Assembly: GCA_016714015.1 (NCBI GenBank)
Contig: JADJNZ010000005.1
Coordinates: 124,001 to 188,000, forward strand
Source: Gemmatimonadota bacterium
Lineage (GTDB): Bacteria > Gemmatimonadota > Gemmatimonadetes > Gemmatimonadales > Gemmatimonadaceae
Reading direction: 5' to 3'
DNA: 64,000 nt
Part shown: positions 55,368-64,000 of the stretch, in pieces
Numbering within the stretch: position 1 is the stretch's first letter
How the letters are laid out: each line of letters begins with the position of its first letter
Translations under genes and position numbers: made by a program
The notes under the pieces: generated by a model
Databases searched by the model: none
Seen by the model: the letters and a program-made list of their open reading frames with translations, nothing else
What the model was told of the DNA's origin: nothing

Positions 55368-56612
55368 TCAGCCGAGCACCCCGACGCGCGCCGGCCCGTC
55401 GAAGCCGGGGAAGAGCGTGTCGAGCCGCGTGGTGCCGAGATGCCCGGTCACGGCCTCGCTGAAGACGGTCCGGAAGTCGGTGGTGAGGGCGAGGTCGCGT
55501 CCCTCGTGCAGCTGCTCCCGCGCGAGTCCCGGCCAGCGTCCATGGACGCGGCCGCCCTTCACGCCGCCGCCGATGGCGAACATCGCGCCCGCATGCCCGT
55601 GGTCGGTGCCGCCGTTCCCGTTCTGCCGCGCCATCCGCCCGAACTCGCTCATCGTGAGGATCAGCACGTCATCCATGCGGTCGTCGAGGTCGGTCACGAA
55701 GGCGGCGATGCTCGCGCCGAAGTCGGTGAGGCGATTGGCGAGCTGGCCGGTCGCGGCCCCCTGGTTCACGTGCGTGTCCCACCCGCCCATGTCGGCGAAG
55801 GCGACCTCGAGCCCGACGTTCGCCTTGATGAGTTGCGCGACCTGCTTGAGGCGCTGGCCGAACTCGCTCCGCGGATACTCGGCGCCGCGCGCGGGGGCGT
55901 AGCGGGACGGGTCCGCCTCGCGGAGGCGCTTCACCGCGTCGAAGGTCTCGGCGCCGGTGGCATGGATGAGATCGGCGGAGCCGGTGCGATAGAGGGCCTC
56001 GAGGCGCTCGGTCATCCCGCCGGTGCTGCGCACGGTGAAGGCGTCGATGCTGGTCATCGCGACGGCGGGGGCAGGGCCCTGGAGGATGCGGGGGGTCTGC
56101 TGGGTCATCGCGACGGCGCGGAAGGGTTCGGGGCGGCCGGCCTCGCAGGTGTCGCAGGTGGCGAGGTAGCGGTTGAGCCAGCCGTCCTTGGTGCCTTTGC
56201 GGTCAGGGGTGCCGGACTCCATGTAGTCCTGCGCGTCGAAGTGGCTGCGCGTGGCGCTCGGGCTGCCGACGGCGTGGATGGGGGCGAGGAGGCCGCGCTG
56301 GTAGAGCGGATGGAGGGCGTTGAGTGCGGGATGGAGACCGAAGAAGCCGTCGAGGTCGATGGCGGTGGACGGGGCGGCGATGCGGGAGGGGCGGGGGATG
56401 CCGATGGTGGGGCGGAGCTTGTAGTAGTCGGGGTCGGCGTGAGGGACGAGCATGTTCAGCGCGTCGGCTGCGCCGCGCTGGAAGAGGCAGATGAGGACCT
56501 TGCCCTTCGCGGATGGCGGGAGGGTGAAGGCGGTGCGGCGGAGGAAGGACGGGGAGAGGCCCATCGTCATCAGGGCCATGGCGCCGTGCTTCATGAAGAT
56601 CCGTCTGTGCAT
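55368..56612 (-). CDS. DUF1501 family protein
   Basis: 414 aa. It begins with a short signal-like stretch (RIFMKHGAMALMTMGLSPSF) and then VLICLFQRGAADALNMLVPH, a DUF1501 hallmark, along with DGFFGLHPALNALHPLY, ADMGGWDTHVNQGAATGQL and LTMSEFGRMARQNGNGGTDHG. The fold is related to alkaline phosphatase/sulfatase enzymes, but function is unknown. It follows the DUF1800 gene on the same strand; the two families are regularly adjacent. Confidence 0.88.
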   Translation of the reverse strand: MHRRIFMKHGAMALMTMGLSPSFLRRTAFTLPPSAKGKVLICLFQRGAADALNMLVPHADPDYYKLRPTIGIPRPSRIAAPSTAIDLDGFFGLHPALNALHPLYQRGLLAPIHAVGSPSATRSHFDAQDYMESGTPDRKGTKDGWLNRYLATCDTCEAGRPEPFRAVAMTQQTPRILQGPAPAVAMTSIDAFTVRSTGGMTERLEALYRTGSADLIHATGAETFDAVKRLREADPSRYAPARGAEYPRSEFGQRLKQVAQLIKANVGLEVAFADMGGWDTHVNQGAATGQLANRLTDFGASIAAFVTDLDDRMDDVLILTMSEFGRMARQNGNGGTDHGHAGAMFAIGGGVKGGRVHGRWPGLAREQLHEGRDLALTTDFRTVFSEAVTGHLGTTRLDTLFPGFDGPARVGVLG

Positions 56613-56614
56613 GG

Positions 56615-56791
56615 GATGCGGGATGCGGGGGGAACGGCGATGCGGGGCGTACGGGCGGTACGGGGTACGGGACTGGGACGGGATGCGGGGAACTGCGACT
56701 TGGCGGCGTTCGCGCTGGGATCCTTGATGCGGGATGCGGGGGGCGGGGTCAACTGCTTCTCACTTTCACCCTTCATCCTTCAGCCTTCATC
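56615..56791. repeat. GATGCGGG direct repeats and CCTTCAN run between DUF1800 and DUF1501 genes
   Basis: An 18-bp sequence, GATGCGGGATGCGGGGGG, occurs at 56615 and again at 56726, with further diverged GGGACGGGATGCGGGG units between. The gap ends with CACTTTCACCCTTCATCCTT and CAGCCTTCATC (56761-56791), the inverse of the block at 49663. Both modules of the repeat family are thus present here. Confidence 0.75.
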
Positions 56792-58595
56792 GTCTCTGGA
56801 ACTCCGGAGCTCCCAGCGCCAGTCCGACCAACTGCGCCAGTCCCTGTGCCGAGCGGATCGGGCCTTCATCATCCGTTGCGGGGGTGCGTTGGAGCGGGTT
56901 GGAGCCGCTGATGAGGATCTCGCGGGTCTCGGGGCTCACGCGGCCGCCCAGGAACGTCTGGATCACGGCGTCCACCTGCTCGGTGCGGGATGCGGAGAGC
57001 GATGCGGAGGCGCCTGGCCATGCGAGCGGGCGGGCGCCGGGAAGTCGGCCAGCGCCGGCGGCGATGCCGAAGTTGATGCGGTTGAGGATCGCGCCGGTGC
57101 CCATCCACTCGCTCGCGACGTCCGGCCAGCCGTCCGGGGTCTGGCGGCCGTAGATCGGTTGGCCGAGCTGTTCGACGATCCGTGCGGTGCGCGGGGTCGC
57201 GTCGGGTTGGGCGTCGAGCGCGCGGAGGGCGCTCACCACCACCTCGAACGGCGTCTTCACCTTCGCGCGGAAGGCGGATCGCGAGAAGAACTCGGGGCTG
57301 GTCACGATGGCCCGGACCACCTCGCGGATGTCGCCGTCGGTGCTGGTGAACACCTCGGCGGCCCGGTCGACGAGTTCCTCCGGCGGGTCGTCGCTCACGA
57401 AGCGGCGGACGAGCTTGGTCGCGAGGTGGCGCGCGGTCGCGGGGTGCCGCGCGACGAGGTCGAGGACCTCCTCGCCGTCGGCGAGGCCGCGGCCGGCGCG
57501 AAGGCGGGTGCCGAGGACGAACTTCTCGCCCGCGTCGTGCACCTGCGGGTTGAAATAGAAGACACCGGGTTCGGGGAGGCGCTGCGCGATCGCGCGCTGG
57601 ACCCGTTGCGGGTTCACGCGCCCGGTGCCCGGCCGCGCGCCGGGACGACGCGCACCCTCGGCCATCTGCCGCAGCTCCTGCTCCCTCGGCTTCTGTGGCA
57701 GGAACGTCCACCCCGTGAGCGCGCGTGCGACCTGGATCACATCCTGCTGGGTGTAGCCGCCGTCCACGCCGAGCGTGTGGAGCTCGAGGAGTTCGCGGCC
57801 GAAGTTCTCGTTGAGGCCGCGGTTCCGCGCCTGCGCGAGGCGCGGGCTATCGAGGCGCGGGCGCCCCGAGTCGGCCGCGCTCTGCCAGTTGTCGAGGTAG
57901 TAGAGCATCGCCGGGCTCTTGGCGACCGCGCCGAGGAGATCGCGGAACTTCCCCAGTGCGCGCGGACGGATGGTGCGATTCTCGTACTCCGGGATCGCGT
58001 AGCGCATGAGCGCGTTCTTGCCGCCGAACACCGAGAAGTGATTGAGCCAGAAATCGGTCATCACTTCGTTCAATTGCTGGTCAGTGAGGAGCGCCCGCCC
58101 GATGCGCGCCGTCTGCACCTCGGCGCCCGCGCGACGGAATCCCTCGACCACCCGCCGGGCGGCTGAGTCGCTCTGGCTCAACGAGTTACGGTTCGCCGCC
58201 CCCAGTGCCTGGAGCGCCTCGTTGGGCCTCGGGTACGCCTCTTGCAAATCAGCGTAGGTCAGGTCGAGGGTCTCGAACTGCTTGAGCCACTCCTCGAGGC
58301 GCTGGTCCGGGATCCGGTCGGGACGGAGCTGCTGCGCGATGAACGCATCGACTCCCATCGCACGGACCCGGGCGACGTCCCCGGGGCGCGCACCGAAGGT
58401 GAGGCGGCTCAGCACGTGCTGGACCTGTTCGTCGGCGGTCTGCTCGCGATCCGCCGATGGACCGGAGGTGCCGATACTCGACAGCAAGTGGGGGGTCGTC
58501 GTCGCAGGGCGTGGCGCCGTGGGGGCGCAGGCGGCGGCGACCAGGGTGAGCAGGATGCTGGCGACGAAGGCGCGGAACGATGGGCGCATGTCCAT
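56787..58595 (-). CDS. DUF1800 family lipoprotein
   Basis: 602 aa. The N-terminus MDMRPSFRAFVASILLTLVA ends in a lipobox (AAAC at about residues 20-23). The DUF1800 core has HVLSRLTFGARPGDVARVRA, TDFWLNHFSVFGGKNALMRY, LGKFRDLLGAVAKSPAMLYY, NENFGRELLELHTLGVDGGY and a C-terminal CPSF-like stretch in the gene's last third. Function is unknown; it probably works with the DUF1501 protein at the cell surface. An alternative ATG two codons downstream exists. Confidence 0.88.
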   Translation of the reverse strand: MDMRPSFRAFVASILLTLVAAACAPTAPRPATTTPHLLSSIGTSGPSADREQTADEQVQHVLSRLTFGARPGDVARVRAMGVDAFIAQQLRPDRIPDQRLEEWLKQFETLDLTYADLQEAYPRPNEALQALGAANRNSLSQSDSAARRVVEGFRRAGAEVQTARIGRALLTDQQLNEVMTDFWLNHFSVFGGKNALMRYAIPEYENRTIRPRALGKFRDLLGAVAKSPAMLYYLDNWQSAADSGRPRLDSPRLAQARNRGLNENFGRELLELHTLGVDGGYTQQDVIQVARALTGWTFLPQKPREQELRQMAEGARRPGARPGTGRVNPQRVQRAIAQRLPEPGVFYFNPQVHDAGEKFVLGTRLRAGRGLADGEEVLDLVARHPATARHLATKLVRRFVSDDPPEELVDRAAEVFTSTDGDIREVVRAIVTSPEFFSRSAFRAKVKTPFEVVVSALRALDAQPDATPRTARIVEQLGQPIYGRQTPDGWPDVASEWMGTGAILNRINFGIAAGAGRLPGARPLAWPGASASLSASRTEQVDAVIQTFLGGRVSPETREILISGSNPLQRTPATDDEGPIRSAQGLAQLVGLALGAPEFQRR

Positions 58596-58886
58596 CCGAC
58601 GTGTCGAGGTCGCAGAAGGTTAAGCCGCCGCGACCCGGGTGTGGGGCTCGGGCCCTCCGGCGGCTGCAGGTCGAGAACGACTCATGGTGAGGGCGGGCGA
58701 TCCGGGACGTGGGCTGCATCATCGGCTTCGATGAAACGATCTCGTATCGCTCGCCGCTCGCCGCCACTTTGCAGGGCTCCGCAGTGACGCGCGCGTGTAT
58801 CATCGGGTAGAACTCGCAAGACGACTCGCGGATCAATTCCGTGAGCTAGTCGAGGCTCCACCAACGGCAACGAGGCGAACGCGCAG
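58596..58886. other. Intergenic gap between divergent genes
   Basis: 290 bp between the DUF1800 gene and the small hypothetical pair. No gene, repeat-family member or clear terminator is seen. GTGTATCAT near 58795-58803 could be a -10 box for the rightward genes, but no -35 box stands at the right distance. Confidence 0.4.
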
Positions 58887-59189
58887 ATGCTGGACGTGAT
58901 GGTGCAGTGGGACCAGGAGGAGGGGAAGGCGCCGGCGATCGCGCGGGTGCGGTCGGTCGCGTCCCCCGAGACCGCGGAGTCGCCGTCGCGCGACGTCGTG
59001 ACGCTCTACGGTCAGCCGACCGCCGAGTCGCTCGCGCTCGCCCTCGCCGCCGCGGTGGAGGCCCGGAAACAGGGCGTCCTCGCCACGCGCGAGTTCGACG
59101 TGAGCGAGCACGACGGCGCGGTCGGTGACTCCACCCTCCAGGACCGCTCCACCGGCGAACTCATCCGTCGCGACCTCAACATCCGGTGA
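58887..59189 (+). CDS. Small hypothetical protein
   Basis: 100 aa, acidic and soluble, with an Ala-rich central helix (SLALALAAAVEARKQGVLAT) and no recognised motif. Its stop overlaps the start of the next small gene (GTGA), so it is likely a true two-gene unit. Confidence 0.45.
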   Translation: MLDVMVQWDQEEGKAPAIARVRSVASPETAESPSRDVVTLYGQPTAESLALALAAAVEARKQGVLATREFDVSEHDGAVGDSTLQDRSTGELIRRDLNIR

Positions 59190-59401
59190 CCATCCTGCGC
59201 GAGACCGCGCAGGAACTCCTCACCGAGGGCGGTCAGGCGATCCGCCGGCTCCTCGCCGGATTGCTCATGGCCGACTGGCCCGAGGGGACCCGGCGCGCGC
59301 TCTCGTTCCAGCTGGCCGGTGCCGGCGCGCCCAGCCGCACGAGCGACATGCTCGCCGCGGTCCGCGAGGCCGACGGGGCCGACTTCGACGAGGCCGCATA
59401 G
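59186..59401 (+). CDS. Small hypothetical protein
   Basis: 71 aa from a GTG within the previous stop codon. It is amphipathic (ETAQELLTEGGQAIRRLLAG) with an acidic tail (VREADGADFDEAA). No family recognised. A terminator-like hairpin follows 73 bp downstream, which supports a bicistronic unit. Confidence 0.45.
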   Translation: MTILRETAQELLTEGGQAIRRLLAGLLMADWPEGTRRALSFQLAGAGAPSRTSDMLAAVREADGADFDEAA

Positions 59402-59474
59402 CGCCACCATATAGACGCGGGAGCACGCCAGGAGCGTGTGATCGCGGAGTCGCGCTTCGGGCGCGACCCGAGGA

Positions 59475-59508
59475 GGGGGAAGACCGCACACATGTTGCGG
59501 CTTCCCCC
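59475..59508 (+). terminator. Rho-independent terminator-like hairpin
   Basis: GGGGGAAG-A-CCGCA (59475-59488) pairs with TGCGG-CTT-CCCCC (59496-59508) with one bulged A and a 7-base loop, followed by TTCTTG. It lies between the two small hypotheticals and the EF-G-like gene. Confidence 0.65.
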
Positions 59509-59589
59509 TTCTTGCATCCGGCAACTCCCGGACGCACCCTCACGGGTACCTAGAACACGCCCGCCTGGAGGCGGGAGGAGGGTGTCCCG

Positions 59590-61686
59590 ATGCGGGAGTA
59601 CAAGAGCGCGGAGATCCGCAACATCGCGGTAGTGGGCCATGGAGCGAGCGGGAAGACCACACTGGTCGACGCGCTCGCTTTCGTTTCCGGGGCGTCTCGA
59701 CGCCATGGCTCCATAAAGGACGGGACCACGCTCACCGACACCTCGCCCGAAGAGATCGCCCACGGCTATTCCATCTCCCTCGGCTGCGCCTACGCCGAAT
59801 GGAAGGACACCAAGATCAACCTGCTGGACACCCCCGGGTACGCCGACTTCGCCGGGGATGCGATCGCCGGGCTCGTCGCCGCGGATGGCGCACTCGTGAC
59901 CGTCGGGGCGACCGGCGGCGTGGAGGTGGGGACCGAGCGGATGTTCCGCGAGGCGGTGAAGCGCGCGGACCCGGTCCTCTTCGTCGTCGCGATGATGGAC
60001 AAGGAGAACGCCGACTTCGACCGGGCGTACGAGTCCATCAAGTCGCGCCTGACCGCCAAGGTCGTCCCCGTCGAGATCCCCATCGGCTCCGGGTCCGGCT
60101 TCACCGGGATCATCAACCTCTTCACCAAGAAGGCGCACCTCTTCAAGCCGAACACCAAGGCCGGCGAGTACGAGGAGGCGGCGATCCCCGCATCGGAGAT
60201 GGCGCGCTTCGAGCGGTACCACGCCGAGATGGTCGAGGCCGTCGCCGCGACCGACGACGCGCTGCTCGAGAGGTTCTTCAACGGCGAGGAGATCCCGGGC
60301 GACGTGGAGATGCAGGCGATGAAGGAGGCGATGAAGCGCGCCGAGCTCTTCCCGCTCCTCTGCTGCTCGAGCCAGCTCACCTGGGGCGTGCGGACGGTGC
60401 TCGACTTCCTCGTCCAGCTCATGCCCAACGCGTACGAGATGGAGGAGATCCACGCGCTCAAGGGCGCCGAGGGCTCGCGGACGGTGGAGATCCACCCGAA
60501 GGACGGCGACCCGTTCACCGCGCTCGTGTTCAAGACGACGAGCGAGAACCATGTGGGCGAGGTGAGCTACTTCCGGACCTTCAGCGGGCTCGTGGCGAGC
60601 GGCGCCGAGGTGTGGAACGCGACGCGCGGGATGCCGGAGAAGCTGATGCACCTCGCCGTGCCGCAGGGGAAGGAGCGGCTCGAGGTGTCGAAGCTGTATC
60701 CGGGCGACATCGGCTGCGTGGCGAAGCTGAAGAGCACGCACACGAACGACTCGCTGAGCACCAAGGAGCATCCCGTCCGGCTGCCGGACATCCCGTTCCC
60801 CGACGCGCTGGTCTCGTTCGCGATCGAGGCGACGCAGCGCGCCGACGAGGAGAAGCTGCAGCTCGGCCTGCATCGGCTGCACGACGAGGACCCGACGATC
60901 CAGACCCACTTCGAGCCCGAGACGCACGAGACGATCATCGAGGGGCTCGGCGAGCGCCACCTGGACATCGCGCTGCAGCGGCTCAAGCGGCAGTTCGGCG
61001 TGGAGGCGAAGTTGAGGGCGCCCGCCATTCCGTATCGGGAGACGCTCCTCGGCCAGGCCGAAGGGCAGGGGCGGCACAAGAAGCAAACGGGCGGGAAGGG
61101 GCAGTTCGGCGACTGCTGGATCCGGATCCGTCCGGCGCCGCGCGGTGCGGGCTACGAGTTCGTGGACAAGATCTCGGGCGGCGTGATCCCGCGGCAGTAC
61201 ATCCCGGCGGTGGACCGCGGGGTGCAGGAGGCGGCCGAACGCGGTGTTCTCGCGGGGTATCCGGTGGTGGACTTCGCGGTCGAGGTGTTCGACGGGTCGT
61301 ACCACTCGGTCGATTCGAACGAGGCCTCGTTCAAGATGGCGGGGATCCTCGCGTTCAAGACGATCGCGCCGAAGTGCCGGCCGGCGTTGCTGGAGCCGCT
61401 GATGTCGGTGGAGGTATCGACGCCCGATGCGTACCTTGGGGATGTGATGGGGGACCTGTCGGGGCGGCGGGGGCACATCGCGGGGACGGAGCCGCTGTCA
61501 GATGGGCTCGGTACCGTGGTGAAGGCGGTGGTGCCTCAGGCGGAGTTGCATCTCTATGCGACCAAGCTGCAGAGTCTGACGCACGGTCATGGGAGTGTGC
61601 GGTATCGGTTCCAAGGGTTCGAGATGATGCCGCACGAGGCGGCGGCGAAGGTGCCGTCGCGGGGGAAGGAGAAAGAACAGGAGTGA
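59590..61686 (+). CDS. EF-G-like translational GTPase (EF-G2 type)
   Basis: 698 aa, five-domain EF-G architecture. GTPase motifs: G1 VVGHGASGKTTL, switch II/G3 LLDTPGYADFAGD. The G4 motif, normally NKxD, reads AMMD (in LFVVAMMDKENADF), so the guanine-specifying Asn and Lys are missing. Domain IV has GKGQFGDCWIRIRP and domain V VSTPDAYLGDVMGDLSGRRG. The G1 form GHGxSGKTT and overall pattern belong to EF-G2-type paralogues, which do not replace the main EF-G and are little understood. AGGCGGGAGGAGG gives a strong ribosome site before the ATG. Confidence 0.88.
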   Translation: MREYKSAEIRNIAVVGHGASGKTTLVDALAFVSGASRRHGSIKDGTTLTDTSPEEIAHGYSISLGCAYAEWKDTKINLLDTPGYADFAGDAIAGLVAADGALVTVGATGGVEVGTERMFREAVKRADPVLFVVAMMDKENADFDRAYESIKSRLTAKVVPVEIPIGSGSGFTGIINLFTKKAHLFKPNTKAGEYEEAAIPASEMARFERYHAEMVEAVAATDDALLERFFNGEEIPGDVEMQAMKEAMKRAELFPLLCCSSQLTWGVRTVLDFLVQLMPNAYEMEEIHALKGAEGSRTVEIHPKDGDPFTALVFKTTSENHVGEVSYFRTFSGLVASGAEVWNATRGMPEKLMHLAVPQGKERLEVSKLYPGDIGCVAKLKSTHTNDSLSTKEHPVRLPDIPFPDALVSFAIEATQRADEEKLQLGLHRLHDEDPTIQTHFEPETHETIIEGLGERHLDIALQRLKRQFGVEAKLRAPAIPYRETLLGQAEGQGRHKKQTGGKGQFGDCWIRIRPAPRGAGYEFVDKISGGVIPRQYIPAVDRGVQEAAERGVLAGYPVVDFAVEVFDGSYHSVDSNEASFKMAGILAFKTIAPKCRPALLEPLMSVEVSTPDAYLGDVMGDLSGRRGHIAGTEPLSDGLGTVVKAVVPQAELHLYATKLQSLTHGHGSVRYRFQGFEMMPHEAAAKVPSRGKEKEQE

Positions 61687-61687
61687 C

Positions 61688-64000
61688 ATGACCGGTCGTC
61701 TTCGCCGCGCGGTCCTGAGCGCGGTCGTCCTCGTGACGGCCGCGCTCGCCTGTCGTGGCGACGGCCCCACCGGCCCCACCTTCCAGATCACCGACACCAC
61801 CCTCCGCCCCGGCGTCGTCGGCCAACCCTACGCCGACACCCTCGACGCCACCGGCGGCGCCCGCGCCAAGTCCTGGACCCTCGTCCGCGGCACCCTCCCG
61901 CCCGGTCTCGCCCTCCTCACCAACGGCGTGCTCTCCGGGACCCCGAGCGCCACCGGCAGCTCCACCGTGGACATCCGCGTCACGTCCAAGGGCAAGAAGC
62001 GCACGCGCAGCTTCACCATCCTGATCCTCCCGCCGCTCGCCATCGCGACCAACACGCTGCCGAGCGCGAGCCAGTCGCAGGCGTACAGCACGGTCCTGAG
62101 CGCCACCGGCGGCACCGGCGTCTACGCGTGGGCCGTCACCACGGGCATGCTCCCGGCCGGCCTCGCGCTCAGCGCCGCGGGCGAGATCGCCGGCACGCCG
62201 ACGGGGTTCGGCACCGATACCGTCACCCTCGGCGTCACCAGCGGGCTGCAGAGCATCACCAAGGTCTTCGCGATCACCGTCACGCCCTCGCTCACCGTCA
62301 CCACCACCGCGCTCGCCGACGGCACGGTCGGTGAGCCGTACGCCGATACGCTCGAGGCGCTCGGCGCCGGCCCCGCGGCCAACTGGGGCGTCGCGAGCGG
62401 CGCACTTCCGGCCGGACTCACGCTCCTCTCGAGCGGCATCCTCTCCGGCACGCCCACCACCGCCGGCACGAGCGACTTCACCGTGCAGGTGAACAGCGGC
62501 TCGCAGGTCGCCACCCGCGCGCTCTCGGTGAGCGTCGTCGCCGCGCTCGTGCTCAACACCGCGACGCTCCCCAACGGCACCGCCGGCGCCGCCTACGCGC
62601 AGACGCTCTCGGCGAGCGGCGGCAACGGCACCTATGCGTGGTCCGTCGTCGCCGGCGCGCTCCCTGCCGGGCTCTCGCTCTCCGCGGCGGGCCTGCTGGA
62701 CGGCACCCCCACCACGCCGTCCAACAACAGCTTCACCCTCCGCGTGACGAGCGGTGCGCAGCAGCGCGAGCGCGCCTTCACCATGCAGATCTCCTCCGCC
62801 GATGCGGCGAGCGTCGAGATCGCGCCCACCTCGGCCTCCATCGAACTCGGCGACTCGCTGCTCCTCGGCGCCGTCGCCAAGGACGCGGGCGGCGTCGTGC
62901 TCCCCGGACGCCCCATCGCGTGGAGCACGCTCAACGCGGCCGTCGCGACGGTGAACGGCACCGGGATGGTGCGCGCGCAGGCGATCGGCAGTGTCGGCAT
63001 CGTCGCGAGCGCGACGGGTGCCGGCGGCGCGACGATCAGCGACACCGCGATCATGACGGTCACGCCGCGCCCGGTCGATTCGGTCGAGGTGCTCCCGGAC
63101 CGCGCGAGCCTGCTCATCGGCGAGCAGCAGGCGCTCACTGCGACCATGCGTGACCGCTTCGGCAACGTGCTCAGCGGGCGCACGGTCACCTGGACCTCCT
63201 CTGACGCAGGGGTCGCGGCCGTCGACCTCAACACCGGGATCGTCAGTTCGGGCGCACAGGGCGAGGCGACGATCACCGCGCTCAGCGAGGGCATCACCGG
63301 CACGGGGACGGTCGTCGTGTCGCGCGGGCTCATCCTGCAGGCGGTGCAGGGCGGTGAACGGCATTCGTGCGGACTCTCCGAGGCGAACCTCGTCTTCTGC
63401 TGGGGTCGCAACGGCGAGGGTGAGCTCGGCGACAGCAGCTTCATCGACCGACTCAACCCCGTGCGCGTGCGCGGCTCGACGCCCTTCGTCACGCTGCGGG
63501 TGGGTTCGCGGCACAACTGCGCGCTCACCGCTGCCGGCACGGCCTGGTGCTGGGGCAGCAACGCCGGTGGTCGCCTCGGCATGGGGGACACGCTCTCGCG
63601 CACCGTGCCGGAGCCGGTCTCGGGCGGGCTCACCTTCGCGCAGCTCAGTGCGGGCGGCACGCACACCTGCGGGCTCACCACCGGCGGTGCGGCGTACTGC
63701 TGGGGGCTCGGGCTCTCCGGGCAGATCGGCGACAACAACGTGAACAATCGCAACGCTCCGACGCTCGTCGCCGGCGGCAACACCTTCACCTCGCTCAGCG
63801 TGGGCGGCAACCACACCTGCGGCCTCACCGCCGCCGGTGCTGCCTACTGCTGGGGACTCAACTCCTTCGGCCAGCTCGGCGACAGCACCTTCGGCGCGAT
63901 CAATAATCGCATCGTCCCCACGCCGGTGCGCGGTGGACACGTGTTCGTGAAGCTGAGCGCGGGCAACTCGCACACCTGCGGCATCACCGACGGTGGCGAG
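61688..64000 (+). CDS. Large Ig-like/RCC1-repeat lipoprotein, N-terminal 771 residues (runs off window)
   Basis: The frame is open from the ATG at 61688 to the last base without a stop. A lipoprotein signal (LSAVVLVTAALAC, lipobox at residues ~19-22) is followed by four putative Ig repeats of about 85 residues (30-370), each with a LPAGLxL..xGxLSGTPT-type core. Two Big2-like domains come next (about 373 and 462 onward: SVEIAPTSASIELGDSLLL, SVEVLPDRASLLIGEQQAL). From about residue 548 come RCC1-type propeller repeats, four complete and a fifth begun (GGNHTCGLTAAGAAYCWGLN, FGQLGD). This suggests a surface-anchored adhesin or sensor-like protein; partner and function are unknown. Confidence 0.85.
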   Translation, partial: MTGRLRRAVLSAVVLVTAALACRGDGPTGPTFQITDTTLRPGVVGQPYADTLDATGGARAKSWTLVRGTLPPGLALLTNGVLSGTPSATGSSTVDIRVTSKGKKRTRSFTILILPPLAIATNTLPSASQSQAYSTVLSATGGTGVYAWAVTTGMLPAGLALSAAGEIAGTPTGFGTDTVTLGVTSGLQSITKVFAITVTPSLTVTTTALADGTVGEPYADTLEALGAGPAANWGVASGALPAGLTLLSSGILSGTPTTAGTSDFTVQVNSGSQVATRALSVSVVAALVLNTATLPNGTAGAAYAQTLSASGGNGTYAWSVVAGALPAGLSLSAAGLLDGTPTTPSNNSFTLRVTSGAQQRERAFTMQISSADAASVEIAPTSASIELGDSLLLGAVAKDAGGVVLPGRPIAWSTLNAAVATVNGTGMVRAQAIGSVGIVASATGAGGATISDTAIMTVTPRPVDSVEVLPDRASLLIGEQQALTATMRDRFGNVLSGRTVTWTSSDAGVAAVDLNTGIVSSGAQGEATITALSEGITGTGTVVVSRGLILQAVQGGERHSCGLSEANLVFCWGRNGEGELGDSSFIDRLNPVRVRGSTPFVTLRVGSRHNCALTAAGTAWCWGSNAGGRLGMGDTLSRTVPEPVSGGLTFAQLSAGGTHTCGLTTGGAAYCWGLGLSGQIGDNNVNNRNAPTLVAGGNTFTSLSVGGNHTCGLTAAGAAYCWGLNSFGQLGDSTFGAINNRIVPTPVRGGHVFVKLSAGNSHTCGITDGGE

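Noticed and set aside
61355..63973. A leftward open frame of about 870 codons opposite the EF-G end and the Ig/RCC1 gene.
   Set aside because: The plus-strand frame has a lipobox, Ig and RCC1 repeats; the antisense frame is compositional.

Overview
The window is GC-rich chromosomal DNA, densely packed with genes and with many 1-4 bp ATGA/GTGA overlaps. The gene content resembles the phylum Gemmatimonadota: secreted sortilin-like Asp-box proteins, PIG-L deacetylases with long C-terminal extensions, a DUF1800/DUF1501 pair, FkbM methyltransferases, and receiver-like/AraC regulators. The assignment is by gene content and base composition only. No rRNA, tRNA, CRISPR array, insertion sequence or phage gene was recognised.

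Layout. 1-7006: a pseudopilus/type II secretion locus. A leftward operon (gspE-F-H-I-J-K, then a PilM/GspL-like gene cut by the window edge) is separated by a stand-alone sigma-54 activator from gspG on the other strand; both sides carry -24/-12-like sequences and palindromes. 7133-19369: orphan 2-oxoglutarate dehydrogenase E1, a secreted PIG-L protein, type II NADH dehydrogenase, an Asp-box protein and a two-domain M42 peptidase. 19370-22583: an accessory patch with about 22 copies of a 21-bp tandem repeat, small secreted and hypothetical proteins, an AraC/GyrI-like regulator and a DoxX-like protein. 22768-27222: a Calvin-Benson cluster with form II RuBisCO, fructose-bisphosphatase, phosphoribulokinase and class II aldolase, behind a perfect 12-bp inverted repeat that overlaps a possible promoter. 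27254-33384: MFS transporter, MlaE/MlaD-like lipid transport proteins, Tat-exported M24 peptidase and nucleoside transporter. 33506-43707: NAD biosynthesis (nadB, then nadA-nadC translationally linked to cydA-cydB and a Cys4 mini-protein), interrupted on the other strand by a copper cluster (His-rich protein, MbnP, MbnH, CopC, CopD). 43752-58595: DUF255 thioredoxin-like protein, ArnT-like glycosyltransferase, M20 peptidase, FkbM methyltransferase, Rho with a long charged N-terminus, a tiny DHp-like protein, TPR and AraC proteins, polysaccharide deacetylase, DUF1501 and DUF1800. 58887-64000: two small hypotheticals, an EF-G paralogue with an altered G4 motif, and the start of a large Ig/RCC1 lipoprotein.

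How the parts fit. RuBisCO, PRK, FBPase and aldolase supply the diagnostic steps of CO2 fixation; the remaining Calvin steps and the energy source are not visible here. NDH-2 and a bd-type quinol oxidase would make a short non-proton-pumping NADH-to-O2 route, and NAD synthesis shares an operon with the oxidase. A two-module intergenic repeat family (TGAAGGN heptamers plus GATGCGG-type units) recurs at seven places, often between convergent genes where it carries terminator-like hairpins.
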